Source of the DNA: Sphingomonadales bacterium UBA6157
Lineage (GTDB): Bacteria > Pseudomonadota > Alphaproteobacteria > Sphingomonadales > Sphingomonadaceae
DNA length: 64,000 bases
Direction: 5' to 3'
Assembly (NCBI GenBank): GCA_002423025.1
Contig: DIUN01000038.1
Location: 7,578-71,577 of the forward strand
Shown here: piece after piece, positions 8,431-16,977 of the stretch
Numbering within the stretch: the first letter of the stretch is position 1
How the letters are laid out: each line of letters starts with the position of its first letter
Translations under genes and position numbers: made by a program
The notes under the pieces: model-generated
What the model saw: only the letters and a program-made list of their open reading frames with translations
What the model was told of the DNA's origin: nothing
Database searches by the model: none

Positions 8431-10965
8431 GTGGGCGAACGAGTTCGTATCGCAATTGTCGGATCTGGGCCCGCCGGGCTCAGTGCCGCCGCGCATGCCG
8501 CGAAACTCGGGCTTAGCCACATTCTGCTCGAAAAGACTGACCACCTCTCCGATACGATCTTCAAATACCAGAAGGGCAAGCATGTGATGGCGACGCCATC
8601 ACAGTTGGTCCTGCGTGCCGATCTCGATTTCGAAGCCGGCAAGCGCGAGACCGTGCTTGGCACATGGGACAGCATGACTGCGGCTGCAGGCGTGAAGGTT
8701 CGCTACAATGCCGAGGTCAAATCCATCACCGGCACCGGCGAGGAGATCCCAGGCAGCATCCAGAAAATCGTCAGCCGCAAACGCGACGGCACTAGCGAAA
8801 CCAAAGAGTTGCAACGCCTCGCTCCACCCTACAAGCTGAAGCTCACCGATGGTGACGAAGTCATCGCAGACACGGTGATCTTTGCTATAGGGACCCAGGG
8901 CAACCCCAATCTGATGGGCTGCCCCGGCGGCGACCTGCCCCATGTACAATACCAGCTCGACGACCCGGCCGAGTATAATGACGAGCATATTTTCGTGATC
9001 GGCGGCGGCGATGCCGGCATCGAGAACGCGCTGGGCCTTGCTGCCGATGCGGCTCAGGGCAACGTGGTAACGCTGGTAAACCGCTCGGCAGAATTCTCCA
9101 CAGCCAAGGGCGCCAATGTAAAGGCGCTGCTCGCCGCCCGCGATGCCGGGCGTATCAGCATCATGACCGGCACCACGACCAGAACCATCGAGACAGGTTG
9201 GGTCACGCTCGACACACCGGATGGCGAAGTTCGCGCCCGTTGTGACCGTTTGATCGCGCGCATGGGCTCGGCGCCGCCGCGCGGCTTCGTCGAGGCGTGC
9301 GGCGTGGAGTTCGCCAGCAATGACCGGCTGGCTTTCCCGAAGCTCTCCGCAGTGTTTGAATCGACTGCACCGGGCATCTTCGTGGTGGGCGCGCTCGCCG
9401 GCTATCCGCTCATCAAGCATTGCATGAACCAAGGCTATGATGTCGTTGAGTTCATCAATGGCAACACCGATCTCAAGCCCGCAGATGAGCCTATCCTCGA
9501 AGCAAAATTCCGCAGCCTTCCGGGCAATCGCTCGGTAGGCGAATGGTTGGAGTTCCTGCGCTCCAACGTCTCAATTCTGGAGGGGATGAGCGCGCTGCAG
9601 ATGCGCGAATTCATGCTCGACAGCGAAGCCCGCGCCTATCGTGCCGGCGATGTGATTTTCGAGCGCAATGCGCCCGGCTCCTCGCTGTTCGGCATCGCAG
9701 AAGGCCAGGTGCTGGTGGAGATCAACCCAACCAATCCGGCGATTACTGTTCCGCTCGGCAAGGGCACGATTTTCGGCGAAGTCGGCCTCATCTCCGGTCG
9801 CCGCCGCGGCGCGACCATCCGCGCCGGCACTGATTGCATCCTCGTCGAGATTTCGCGCACCGCCGCGCTCAAGCTGATGTCGGCTGTCCCCACCGCGCAA
9901 CGTGAAGTGACCCGCATCACAACCGAGCGCAGCCTGCTGCAGATCTTCAAGTCGGGCCTTACGCCTGCCGACCTCACCGATGTCATCGCATCCGCTAAAG
10001 TGGAGACTATCAGGGCAGGCCAGACGATCATCAAAGAAGGCGAGACCGGGGATGACATCTTCATCGTCCGCTCCGGCTCGATGATCGTGGAGAAGGCCAT
10101 CGGCGGCAAGCCGGTGTTCCTGAGCTATGTGCCGGCCGGTTCCTACGTCGGTGAGATGGCCGTAATCGACGGCGGGGCGCGCACCGCGACGGTACGGGCA
10201 GCGGTCAAATCCGATGTCATCCGTATCTCTGGGGAGTCATTCCGCGCGCTGCTCGATGCCAAGCCTGGCCTCTCCGCCAAGCTTCGAGACGAGATGGCCA
10301 ATCGTACCCAGCTCAACAACTTCATCGAATCAAAGAAGGACAGCTTCAGCGGCGTTGTCGAGATGTACACCGGAGTAGCCAACTTCCTCGTGGACAATGG
10401 CGTCGGCGAGGCAACCGACGTTCTGCTCATCGACGAGAAGCTCTGCATCGGTTGCGACAATTGCGAGAAGGCCTGCGCCGATTCCCATGATGGCCTTTCC
10501 CGGCTCGATCGCGAGGCCGGGCGCACCTACGCGCACCTGCATGTTCCGACCTCATGCCGGCATTGCGAGCATCCACACTGCATGGCTGACTGCCCGCCCA
10601 ACGCCATCCACCGCGGTCCGACCGGCGAAGTGTATATCGATGAGACCTGCATTGGCTGCGGCAATTGCCAGCGCAACTGCCCTTATGGCGTCATCCGCAT
10701 GGACAAGGTTCCGCCGAAAAAGCCATGGCTGATCAACTGGTTGCTCTTTGGCCAAGGCCCGGGACCAGGGGAGCCCGACAAGAAGTGGAGCTATTCCAAG
10801 TCCAAAGCCGGAGTAGAGGCGCCCAAAAAAGCCATCAAGTGCGACATGTGCTCCGGCCAGACTGGTGGCCCGGCCTGTGTGCGGGCCTGCCCCACCGGGG
10901 CGGCGATCCGCGTTTCACCCGAGCAGTTCCTGTCCGTGGCACTTCTCGACAGGGGCGGTGATTAA
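8431..10965 (+). CDS. FAD/NAD(P) oxidoreductase - two cyclic-nucleotide-binding domains - four-cluster ferredoxin fusion
   Basis: An 844-residue cytoplasmic fusion without signal peptide. Residues 1-350 form a two-dinucleotide-fold flavoprotein reductase: GSGPAG at 11-16 for FAD and GGGDAG at 191-196 for NAD(P)H. It has no CxxC pair, so it is not a thioredoxin reductase. Residues about 395-500 and 515-625 are two cNMP-binding domains, with phosphate-binding cassettes FGEVGLISGRRRGATIRA (448-465) and VGEMAVIDGGARTATVRA (573-590; Glu575, Arg584). Residues 665-830 hold 16 cysteines in four groups (672/675/678/682, 709/712/717/721, 740/743/746/750, 804/807/816/820), the spacing of DmsB/NrfC-type ferredoxins with four [4Fe-4S] clusters. 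The GTG at 8431 follows a GGGGGG run by 10 bases; the TTG at 8410 is an alternative. The stop overlaps the next start (TAATG). The substrate is unknown; an electron-transfer role is inferred. Confidence 0.88.
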   Translation: MGERVRIAIVGSGPAGLSAAAHAAKLGLSHILLEKTDHLSDTIFKYQKGKHVMATPSQLVLRADLDFEAGKRETVLGTWDSMTAAAGVKVRYNAEVKSITGTGEEIPGSIQKIVSRKRDGTSETKELQRLAPPYKLKLTDGDEVIADTVIFAIGTQGNPNLMGCPGGDLPHVQYQLDDPAEYNDEHIFVIGGGDAGIENALGLAADAAQGNVVTLVNRSAEFSTAKGANVKALLAARDAGRISIMTGTTTRTIETGWVTLDTPDGEVRARCDRLIARMGSAPPRGFVEACGVEFASNDRLAFPKLSAVFESTAPGIFVVGALAGYPLIKHCMNQGYDVVEFINGNTDLKPADEPILEAKFRSLPGNRSVGEWLEFLRSNVSILEGMSALQMREFMLDSEARAYRAGDVIFERNAPGSSLFGIAEGQVLVEINPTNPAITVPLGKGTIFGEVGLISGRRRGATIRAGTDCILVEISRTAALKLMSAVPTAQREVTRITTERSLLQIFKSGLTPADLTDVIASAKVETIRAGQTIIKEGETGDDIFIVRSGSMIVEKAIGGKPVFLSYVPAGSYVGEMAVIDGGARTATVRAAVKSDVIRISGESFRALLDAKPGLSAKLRDEMANRTQLNNFIESKKDSFSGVVEMYTGVANFLVDNGVGEATDVLLIDEKLCIGCDNCEKACADSHDGLSRLDREAGRTYAHLHVPTSCRHCEHPHCMADCPPNAIHRGPTGEVYIDETCIGCGNCQRNCPYGVIRMDKVPPKKPWLINWLLFGQGPGPGEPDKKWSYSKSKAGVEAPKKAIKCDMCSGQTGGPACVRACPTGAAIRVSPEQFLSVALLDRGGD

Positions 10966-11858
10966 TGGCCTCACGCAGCCAGCCCGGCGGCCGGGCCGTA
11001 ACCCGAGCGCCGCGGGACATCGCCCATGAAGGCTTTCTCACCCACGCCCGCAGCCGCTGGCTGAAGATTTCTCTTGGGCTCTCGGCCCTCGCAATTGCCG
11101 TCTATGTGCTTACCGATCCTGCGCCGCGGCCCAATGGCGGCAGCTTCGCCGGCTATCTGCTCGGCACCATAGGCGCACTGATGATCGTCTGGCTGAGCCT
11201 CATCGGCTTGCGCAAGCGCATCATCACCACCAAGCCTTTTTCACTCAAGGCCTGGACATCGGCGCATGTCTATCTCGGTCTCTCGCTCATTGTCATCGGC
11301 ACCCTGCACACGGGGTTTCAGCTCGGCTGGAACGTCCATAGCCTGTCTTATGTGCTGATGATGATCGTCATTATTTCAGGGCTTTACGGCATCATCGTCT
11401 ATGCGCGCCTGCCCGCCCAGCTCAGTGCCAACCGCAATGAGGCGACCCAGCCGCAGATGCTGGAAGCCATACGCACGCTCGATCGCCAGCTCGATACCGC
11501 TGCCCAGCCGCTCGACAAGGCCAGCGCCGATCTGGTGAGGATGAGCCTGGAGGAGTGCGAAGTGAGCGGCAACCTTTGGGAGCGGCTGACAGGTCGCCAT
11601 CCCAAGTGTGGCAACAAGCGCGCCCGGGACGCGGTGCAGGACATCGTGAGCCAGCAGATGCGCTCGGGCAAGCCGGACCCGGCGCTCACGCAGATCCTGT
11701 TCCTGCTCGAGCGCAAGGATGCGGCGCTGGCCCAGGCGCGGCGCCACATCCGGATGAAGACCCAGCTGGAGATCTGGCTCTACATCCATGTGCCAGTGAC
11801 CATGGCGCTGCTCGCCGCGCTGATCGCGCATATCCTCAGCGTCTTCCTCTACTGGTAG
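10965..11858 (+). CDS. Membrane protein with two H-x13-H pairs, probable bis-haem b electron carrier
   Basis: A 297-residue protein with about five membrane helices: residues 33-50, 61-82, 99-118, 127-147 and 270-296. His101/His115 in helix 3 and His275/His289 in helix 5 are each 14 apart, the spacing by which ferric-reductase/NOX-like and related cytochromes b hold two stacked haems across the membrane. A charged loop of about 120 residues (148-266), probably cytoplasmic, separates helices 4 and 5 and could dock a soluble partner. Start overlap with the upstream fusion gene and a 4-base gap to the decahaem gene show one operon. No close named family was recognised; haem binding is inferred from histidine spacing. 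Confidence 0.75.
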   Translation: MASRSQPGGRAVTRAPRDIAHEGFLTHARSRWLKISLGLSALAIAVYVLTDPAPRPNGGSFAGYLLGTIGALMIVWLSLIGLRKRIITTKPFSLKAWTSAHVYLGLSLIVIGTLHTGFQLGWNVHSLSYVLMMIVIISGLYGIIVYARLPAQLSANRNEATQPQMLEAIRTLDRQLDTAAQPLDKASADLVRMSLEECEVSGNLWERLTGRHPKCGNKRARDAVQDIVSQQMRSGKPDPALTQILFLLERKDAALAQARRHIRMKTQLEIWLYIHVPVTMALLAALIAHILSVFLYW

Positions 11859-11862
11859 TGCC

Positions 11863-13884
11863 ATGAGCTTTGTCGTCCGCCAGATCAGCAAGCGCGCCGA
11901 TGGGGGTGACATCATCCGCACGCGCACGCTGGAGGCGCCCGAGATCACCATCGGCCGCGGCACGGATTGCGATATCCAGCTGCCGGACCTTGGCGTCATG
12001 CTGCGCCACGCCAAGCTCACCCAATTGGCCAGCGGGCTTGTCGCTATCGAGGCGACAGGCGGCATCCCATTGGAAATCGCCGGGAAATTCCTCAACCGCG
12101 CTGATCTCTCCGTGGCCGAAACGCCGGAAATCAACATCGCCAGCCACCGGCTGACGCTGGCACCGGGCGAGGCGCCGGGGGCCATTGCCATCACCGCCGA
12201 GCGTGTCATCGCCGCCAGCGATGCGGCCGACGCAGCGGCGGAAACCGACATCTTCTCGCTGCGCGGCGCCATGCCGACCAAGCGGACCATGGCCTGGGCG
12301 CTGGTGGCGCTGGTGTTCATCATCGGCCTCGCCTGGCCGCTGACGGAGATGATCGGGCGCTCTCCCACGCTGCCGGCGGACATGGTGGCGGCGGCGGCGC
12401 GGCCCGCCAATGACGGCAAGGGCAACAAGCTCACTCCGGCGCTGAGCGCCGAGGCGGAGGCAGCACACAGGGGCGCCTTCAAGCCCGATGTGGTCTGGAC
12501 CAGCGGACCGCTCTCCACAGCGCATGCCGGGCTGTCCCGCAACTGCGGCTCGTGCCACCAGCAAGCCTTTGTTGCGACTACGGATTCTTCCTGCGTTGCC
12601 TGCCACAAGCCCTCGGTGGTGCCCGATCATGCTTCGGCGCAGCGGATGGCGAAGGGGCGGCTGGTGCCGACCGGGCTTGGGGCTGCGGAGGCGGGAATTC
12701 ACAATGCCTTCAACCTTCCGGAGGGGCGCTGCGCTTCGTGCCACAAGGAGCATGAGGGGCCGGATGGCGCGCTGATGGTGGCGCAGAGCTTCTGCACGGA
12801 TTGCCATACCGGCCTCTCCGCGCGGCTAAGCGACACGAAAATCTCCAATGTTTCCAATTGGGAAGATCATCCGCAGTTCAAGGCGACGGTGGTGCGGGCG
12901 GCGTCTGCCACGACGCCGGTGTTCGAGCGCGTGTCGCTGGCCGGCAAGGCGAGCGAGCAATCCGGACTGCTCTATCCGCATGACCTGCATATGTCGCGCA
13001 CCAACAGCGTAGCGAATATGGTTCTGAAACAAGGACTTCCGGCCAAAAATGGCGCGCTGTCCTGCAACTATTGCCATACGTCCGACAGCGACGGGGTGCG
13101 CTTCAAGCCGATCGAGATGGAGAAGGCGTGCGGCGCTTGCCATGATCTGGCCTTTGCAAAGGACGGTCCGATCGTGCGGACGCTGCCGCACGGCAAGCCC
13201 GAGCAGGTTGCCGGCATCATCCGGGATTTCTATCTTTCCCAAGCACTTAGCCCGCGCGCCGGGGTGCAGCGGCTGGCCTTTGAGCGGCGGCAGCCGGGGC
13301 GGATGGCGGAGCTTGAGCTGAGCGGCCTGCGCTTTGCCAGCCCGGCCGAGGCGCGGGTGCGGGCCGATGCCGCCATCGACAGCATCTTCGCCAAAAATGG
13401 CGTGTGCGCTGATTGCCATGTCATCCGCCGCACTGGGGCCAGTGATGCGGCGCGGCGCTATGAAGTGGCGCCGGTGAGCCTGGCTGATCACTATCTACCA
13501 AAGGGAAGATTCCCGCATAATCAGCATGATAGCTATGATGGCAAGACCGGCGATGCGGCCTGCGTGGCCTGCCACAAGGGTGTTCCGGGCTCCAAGGCTT
13601 CAACCGATGTGCTGCTGCCCAAGGTCGAGCAATGCCGGGATTGCCATGGCTCACCCAAGGTTTCGACCAATGTCGCGGCGAGCTGCAACACCTGCCATGG
13701 CTTCCACTATGGCGAGGGTGGCCAGGGCGGCGATTATGGCCCCGCCAAGCCCAAGCCGGCCACGATCGCCGGGGCAAAAGCGGGGAAACCCGGTTCCGGC
13801 CCGGCACTGGCCGGGATGCCGGCCGGCGTTGCCTCGGCGTCCGGCGGTGCCGGAGCGGCGCTGGCCCGGCGTTTTGGCGGATAA
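11863..13884 (+). CDS. FHA domain - membrane helix - decahaem cytochrome c fusion
   Basis: A 673-residue protein. Residues 1-115 resemble a forkhead-associated domain (EITIGRGTDCDIQLPD then LRHAKL), a phosphothreonine-binding fold. One hydrophobic helix at 142-163 would anchor the protein with FHA in the cytoplasm. The rest carries ten CxxCH haem-c sites, starting at Cys228, 244, 290, 311, 401, 423, 515, 567, 591 and 608. No cleavable signal peptide is seen, so export is presumably by the internal helix. The C-terminal 50 residues are Gly/Ala/Pro-rich. A role as the periplasmic end of an electron chain with the two preceding genes is inferred; direction and partner are unknown. The combination of FHA with multihaem cytochrome c is not one I recognise as a named family. 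Confidence 0.85.
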   Translation: MSFVVRQISKRADGGDIIRTRTLEAPEITIGRGTDCDIQLPDLGVMLRHAKLTQLASGLVAIEATGGIPLEIAGKFLNRADLSVAETPEINIASHRLTLAPGEAPGAIAITAERVIAASDAADAAAETDIFSLRGAMPTKRTMAWALVALVFIIGLAWPLTEMIGRSPTLPADMVAAAARPANDGKGNKLTPALSAEAEAAHRGAFKPDVVWTSGPLSTAHAGLSRNCGSCHQQAFVATTDSSCVACHKPSVVPDHASAQRMAKGRLVPTGLGAAEAGIHNAFNLPEGRCASCHKEHEGPDGALMVAQSFCTDCHTGLSARLSDTKISNVSNWEDHPQFKATVVRAASATTPVFERVSLAGKASEQSGLLYPHDLHMSRTNSVANMVLKQGLPAKNGALSCNYCHTSDSDGVRFKPIEMEKACGACHDLAFAKDGPIVRTLPHGKPEQVAGIIRDFYLSQALSPRAGVQRLAFERRQPGRMAELELSGLRFASPAEARVRADAAIDSIFAKNGVCADCHVIRRTGASDAARRYEVAPVSLADHYLPKGRFPHNQHDSYDGKTGDAACVACHKGVPGSKASTDVLLPKVEQCRDCHGSPKVSTNVAASCNTCHGFHYGEGGQGGDYGPAKPKPATIAGAKAGKPGSGPALAGMPAGVASASGGAGAALARRFGG

Positions 13885-14024
13885 TGCGGGATAGTGTTGG
13901 TTTTGCACCACGCCTGCGACCCATTTGCGACAGATTGTGCATCGTTAATCTTGCGCGGCTCCGGCCGTTGCGTCACTTTGTCAGCAGCCTGCGTATCTTG
14001 GGCTTGCAGGGGGCTTGAGGACCG

Positions 14025-14888
14025 ATGCTGATCGCGCAGGTCACGGATATTCACCTCGGGTTCCAGCCGGACGATCCGGCCGAGCTCAACCGGAAGCGTT
14101 TCGATGATGTCATCGAGACGTTGCTGGCGCTCAACCCGCGGCCAGACCTGCTGCTCGCCACTGGCGACCTGACCGAGCATGGCGCCATCGCCTCCTACAA
14201 GACGCTGAGGGCGATCTGCGAGAGCCTGCCCTTCCCCGTGCTGCCGGCGCTGGGCAACCATGATGACCGCAAGAATTTCCGCGCCGTCTATGGCGAGGAG
14301 CACTGCACCGATGGCTTTGTGCAATACACCCATGAGGCCGGGCCGCTGCGCATCATCGTGCTCGATACGCTCGATGAAGGCCGCCACGGCGGCAACTTCG
14401 ATGCCGGCCGCGCCGCCTGGCTGGAGGCGCAGCTTGCCGCCTCCGACAAGCCGACGATCATCGTGCTCCACCACCCGCCGATCGAAAGTGGCAATGGCTG
14501 GATGACCGAGGATCTCGATGCCGAATGGGTGCAGCGGCTGCGCGGCGTCGTCAGCGGCAAGCCGCATGTGCTGCGGCTCGTCACCGGCCATCTCCACCGC
14601 GCCATTGTCACCAGCTGGGGCGGCACGACGCTCGCCGTCTGCCCGTCCTCCGCGCCGCAGGTGGCGATCGATTTCCGCGAGCTGGACCCGGATGCGCCGG
14701 ATGGCCGCGACATGATCGTGGCGGAATCTCCCGGCTTTGCGCTGCACTACTGGACCGGGCGGGATCTCATCACCCATTTCGGCGCCGGCGGCGAGCACCC
14801 GGTGCTGGCGCGCTACAACAGCCGGATGCAGCCGACAGTGCGGCATATTCTCGCCGAGCGGATCGGCGCGCACTGGGGTGAGGGCTGA
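14025..14888 (+). CDS. Class III metallophosphodiesterase, CpdA-like
   Basis: A 287-residue calcineurin-fold phosphoesterase with the full metal-binding set: Asp8 and His10 (VTDIHL), Asp48 (TGDLTEHG), Asn78-His79 (GNHD), VLHHPP and GHLH. This arrangement fits class III 3',5'-cyclic nucleotide phosphodiesterases (CpdA type), though such enzymes often act on other phosphodiesters as well. GAGGA lies 3-4 bases before the ATG. It starts 140 bases after the decahaem cytochrome gene on the same strand; since that operon encodes two cNMP-binding domains, a link through cyclic-nucleotide turnover is plausible but unproven. Confidence 0.82.
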   Translation: MLIAQVTDIHLGFQPDDPAELNRKRFDDVIETLLALNPRPDLLLATGDLTEHGAIASYKTLRAICESLPFPVLPALGNHDDRKNFRAVYGEEHCTDGFVQYTHEAGPLRIIVLDTLDEGRHGGNFDAGRAAWLEAQLAASDKPTIIVLHHPPIESGNGWMTEDLDAEWVQRLRGVVSGKPHVLRLVTGHLHRAIVTSWGGTTLAVCPSSAPQVAIDFRELDPDAPDGRDMIVAESPGFALHYWTGRDLITHFGAGGEHPVLARYNSRMQPTVRHILAERIGAHWGEG

Positions 14889-14936
14889 AGCGCCAAAGCC
14901 TCTTCACCCCGCCGGCAAAAAGCCGCATAGCGGGCC

Positions 14937-15623
14937 ATGGCTGTTTCCCTTTCGTTCGCTGGCGAAGCGCTGGTGCCGCTGCCGTGCGGAGCGCTGCACT
15001 GGCCGGCGCAGGGCGCGCTGCTGGTGGCAGACCTGCACTTTGAAAAGGCCAGCGCCTTTGCCCGGCGCGGCTGGCTGCTGCCGCCCTATGACAGCGAGGA
15101 GACGCTGGCCCGGCTGATCGATGCGCTCGAGCGCACCGGCGCCACCCGCGTGTTTTGCCTGGGGGACAGCTTCCATGATGGCGGCGGCCCGGAGCGGCTG
15201 GGCACGGCGGCGCGTGCCACATTGCAGGCACTCACCCGCAGCCTCGATTGGCTGTGGATCACCGGCAACCATGATGACAGTGCCGCGGCGGCGCTGGGCG
15301 GCCGGGTGATGCGCGAGGCCAGAATCGGCCCGCTGATGCTGCGCCACGAGGCCGAGCCGGAGGATGATGCGCCCGAGCTTTCCGGGCATTTCCACCCCAA
15401 GGTCAGCATCCACATCCGCCACCGCCGCATCAGCCGCCGCTGCTTTGCGCTCACCGCCAGCAAGCTGGTGCTGCCGGCCTATGGCGCCTTCACCGGCGGG
15501 CTGGAGGTGAGTGACCCGGCCTTTGCCGCCGCCCTGCCCGGCCCGATCACGGCGCTGGTGGCGGAGGGCGAGCGGCTGCTGCGTTTTCCCGTCACCGCCG
15601 CGCCGCAAGCCCGCGCTGGATAA
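14937..15623 (+). CDS. pdeM: Ligase-associated DNA-damage-response phosphoesterase PdeM
   Basis: A 228-residue metallophosphoesterase with VADLHFEKA (Asp32, His34), LGDSFHDGG, ITGNHDD, SGHFHPK and the family-specific LPAYGAFTGGL. These match the group annotated as ligase-associated DNA damage response endonuclease PdeM, which is usually encoded with an ATP-dependent DNA ligase, an Lhr-type helicase and an exonuclease-like protein. None of those partners is in this window, so assignment rests on sequence motifs alone. It follows the CpdA-like gene by 48 bases, but the two belong to different subfamilies. Confidence 0.85.
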   Translation: MAVSLSFAGEALVPLPCGALHWPAQGALLVADLHFEKASAFARRGWLLPPYDSEETLARLIDALERTGATRVFCLGDSFHDGGGPERLGTAARATLQALTRSLDWLWITGNHDDSAAAALGGRVMREARIGPLMLRHEAEPEDDAPELSGHFHPKVSIHIRHRRISRRCFALTASKLVLPAYGAFTGGLEVSDPAFAAALPGPITALVAEGERLLRFPVTAAPQARAG

Positions 15624-15668
15624 CAGCAACGCTTGACAGAAACCCCCGCCGGCCCGCACCGCGTGCAC

Positions 15669-16946
15669 ATGGGGACAAACCAGATCACCGCCGCCGGCAA
15701 CCGCCGCGTGCTCGGCGCCAGCCTCGCCGGCACGGCTGTCGAATTCTATGATTTCTACATTTACGCCACGGCGGCCTCGCTGGTGTTCGGGCCGCTGTTC
15801 TTCCCGGCAGAGAGCGCCTCGGCGCAGCTGCTGGCGGCCTATGCCAGCTTTGCCGTGGCGTTTATCGCCCGGCCGATCGGGGCGCTGGTGTTCGGCCATT
15901 ATGGCGACCGTATCGGCCGCAAATCCACGCTGGTCGCCTCGCTGCTGATCATGGGCGGCAGCACCTTCGCCATCGCGCTGCTGCCGACCTACGGCACCGC
16001 CGGCTGGCTGGCGCCGCTGCTGCTCTGCACCCTGCGTTTCGGCCAGGGCTTCGGGCTTGGCGGGGAATGGGGCGGCGCGGCGCTGCTGGCGGTGGAGAAC
16101 GCCCCGCCGGGCTGGCGCGGCCGCTTCGGCATGTTTCCGCAGTTCGGCGCGCCGGTCGGGTTCATTGCCGCCAATGGCCTGTTCCTGGTGCTCGGCGTCG
16201 TGCTGAGCGATGCGGATTTCCGCAGCTGGGGCTGGCGGCTGCCGTTCCTCGCCAGTGCCATTCTCGTTGCTGTCGGCCTGTGGGTGCGGCTGAAGCTCAC
16301 CGAAACGCCGGCCTTTGCCGCGATGGCGGAGCACGGCCCGCCGCCGGCCATTCCGGTGGCGGAGCTGCTGCGGCTGCACTGGCGCGAGACGCTGGGCGGC
16401 ACGCTGGGAGTCATCGCCTGCTTCTCGCTGTTCTATCTCTCCACCGCCTTTGCGCTGGGTTATGGCACCACGACGCTGGGCTATGCGCGGGAAACCTTCC
16501 TGGCCGTGCAGCTCGGCGCCATCCTGTTCCTGGCGCTCGGCATCGGGCTGGCCGGCTGGCTCTCGGATGTGTTCGATCCGCGGCGCGTGCTGATTGCCGG
16601 CTGCATCGCCGGGGTCGGCACCGGGCTGGTGCTGGCGCCGCTGTTCGGCAGCGGCTCGCTGCTGCTGGTGGGGGTGTTCCTGGCGCTGGCGCTGTTCGTG
16701 ATGGGCTTTGTCTATGGCCCGCTGGGGGCCTGGCTGCCGGGGCTGTTCCCGGCGCGGGTGCGCTACACCGGCGCCTCGATGGCGTTCAACATGGGCGGCA
16801 TCGTCGGCGGCGGGCTCGCCCCGATCATCGCGCAGGCGCTGGCGGACCGTGGCGGGCTGGGGCTGGTGGGCGCGTATCTGGCGGTGGCGTGCGGCGCCAG
16901 TTGCCTGGCGCTGCTGGCGCTGAAGCGGCCAGAGCGGGTGGACTGA
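15669..16946 (+). CDS. MFS transporter, metabolite:H+ symporter (MHS) family
   Basis: A 12-helix major facilitator protein of about 425 residues. The opening GASLAGTAVEFYDFYIYATAA and the loop GHYGDRIGRKSTL, with IGALVFGHYGDR at the 2-3 loop, are typical of the MHS branch that imports organic acids, betaines or shikimate with protons. FGQGFGLGGEWGGAALLAVE is the usual helix 4-5 region. The substrate is unknown. The ATG at 15669 gives the normal short N-terminus; a TTG at 15633 or GTG at 15663 in the same frame are alternatives, and none has a good ribosome binding site. It converges on the SulP gene, 31 bases apart. Confidence 0.86.
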   Translation: MGTNQITAAGNRRVLGASLAGTAVEFYDFYIYATAASLVFGPLFFPAESASAQLLAAYASFAVAFIARPIGALVFGHYGDRIGRKSTLVASLLIMGGSTFAIALLPTYGTAGWLAPLLLCTLRFGQGFGLGGEWGGAALLAVENAPPGWRGRFGMFPQFGAPVGFIAANGLFLVLGVVLSDADFRSWGWRLPFLASAILVAVGLWVRLKLTETPAFAAMAEHGPPPAIPVAELLRLHWRETLGGTLGVIACFSLFYLSTAFALGYGTTTLGYARETFLAVQLGAILFLALGIGLAGWLSDVFDPRRVLIAGCIAGVGTGLVLAPLFGSGSLLLVGVFLALALFVMGFVYGPLGAWLPGLFPARVRYTGASMAFNMGGIVGGGLAPIIAQALADRGGLGLVGAYLAVACGASCLALLALKRPERVD

Positions 16947-16977
16947 AACCGCCGGCGATGCGCTGCCGGTGCCGCCA

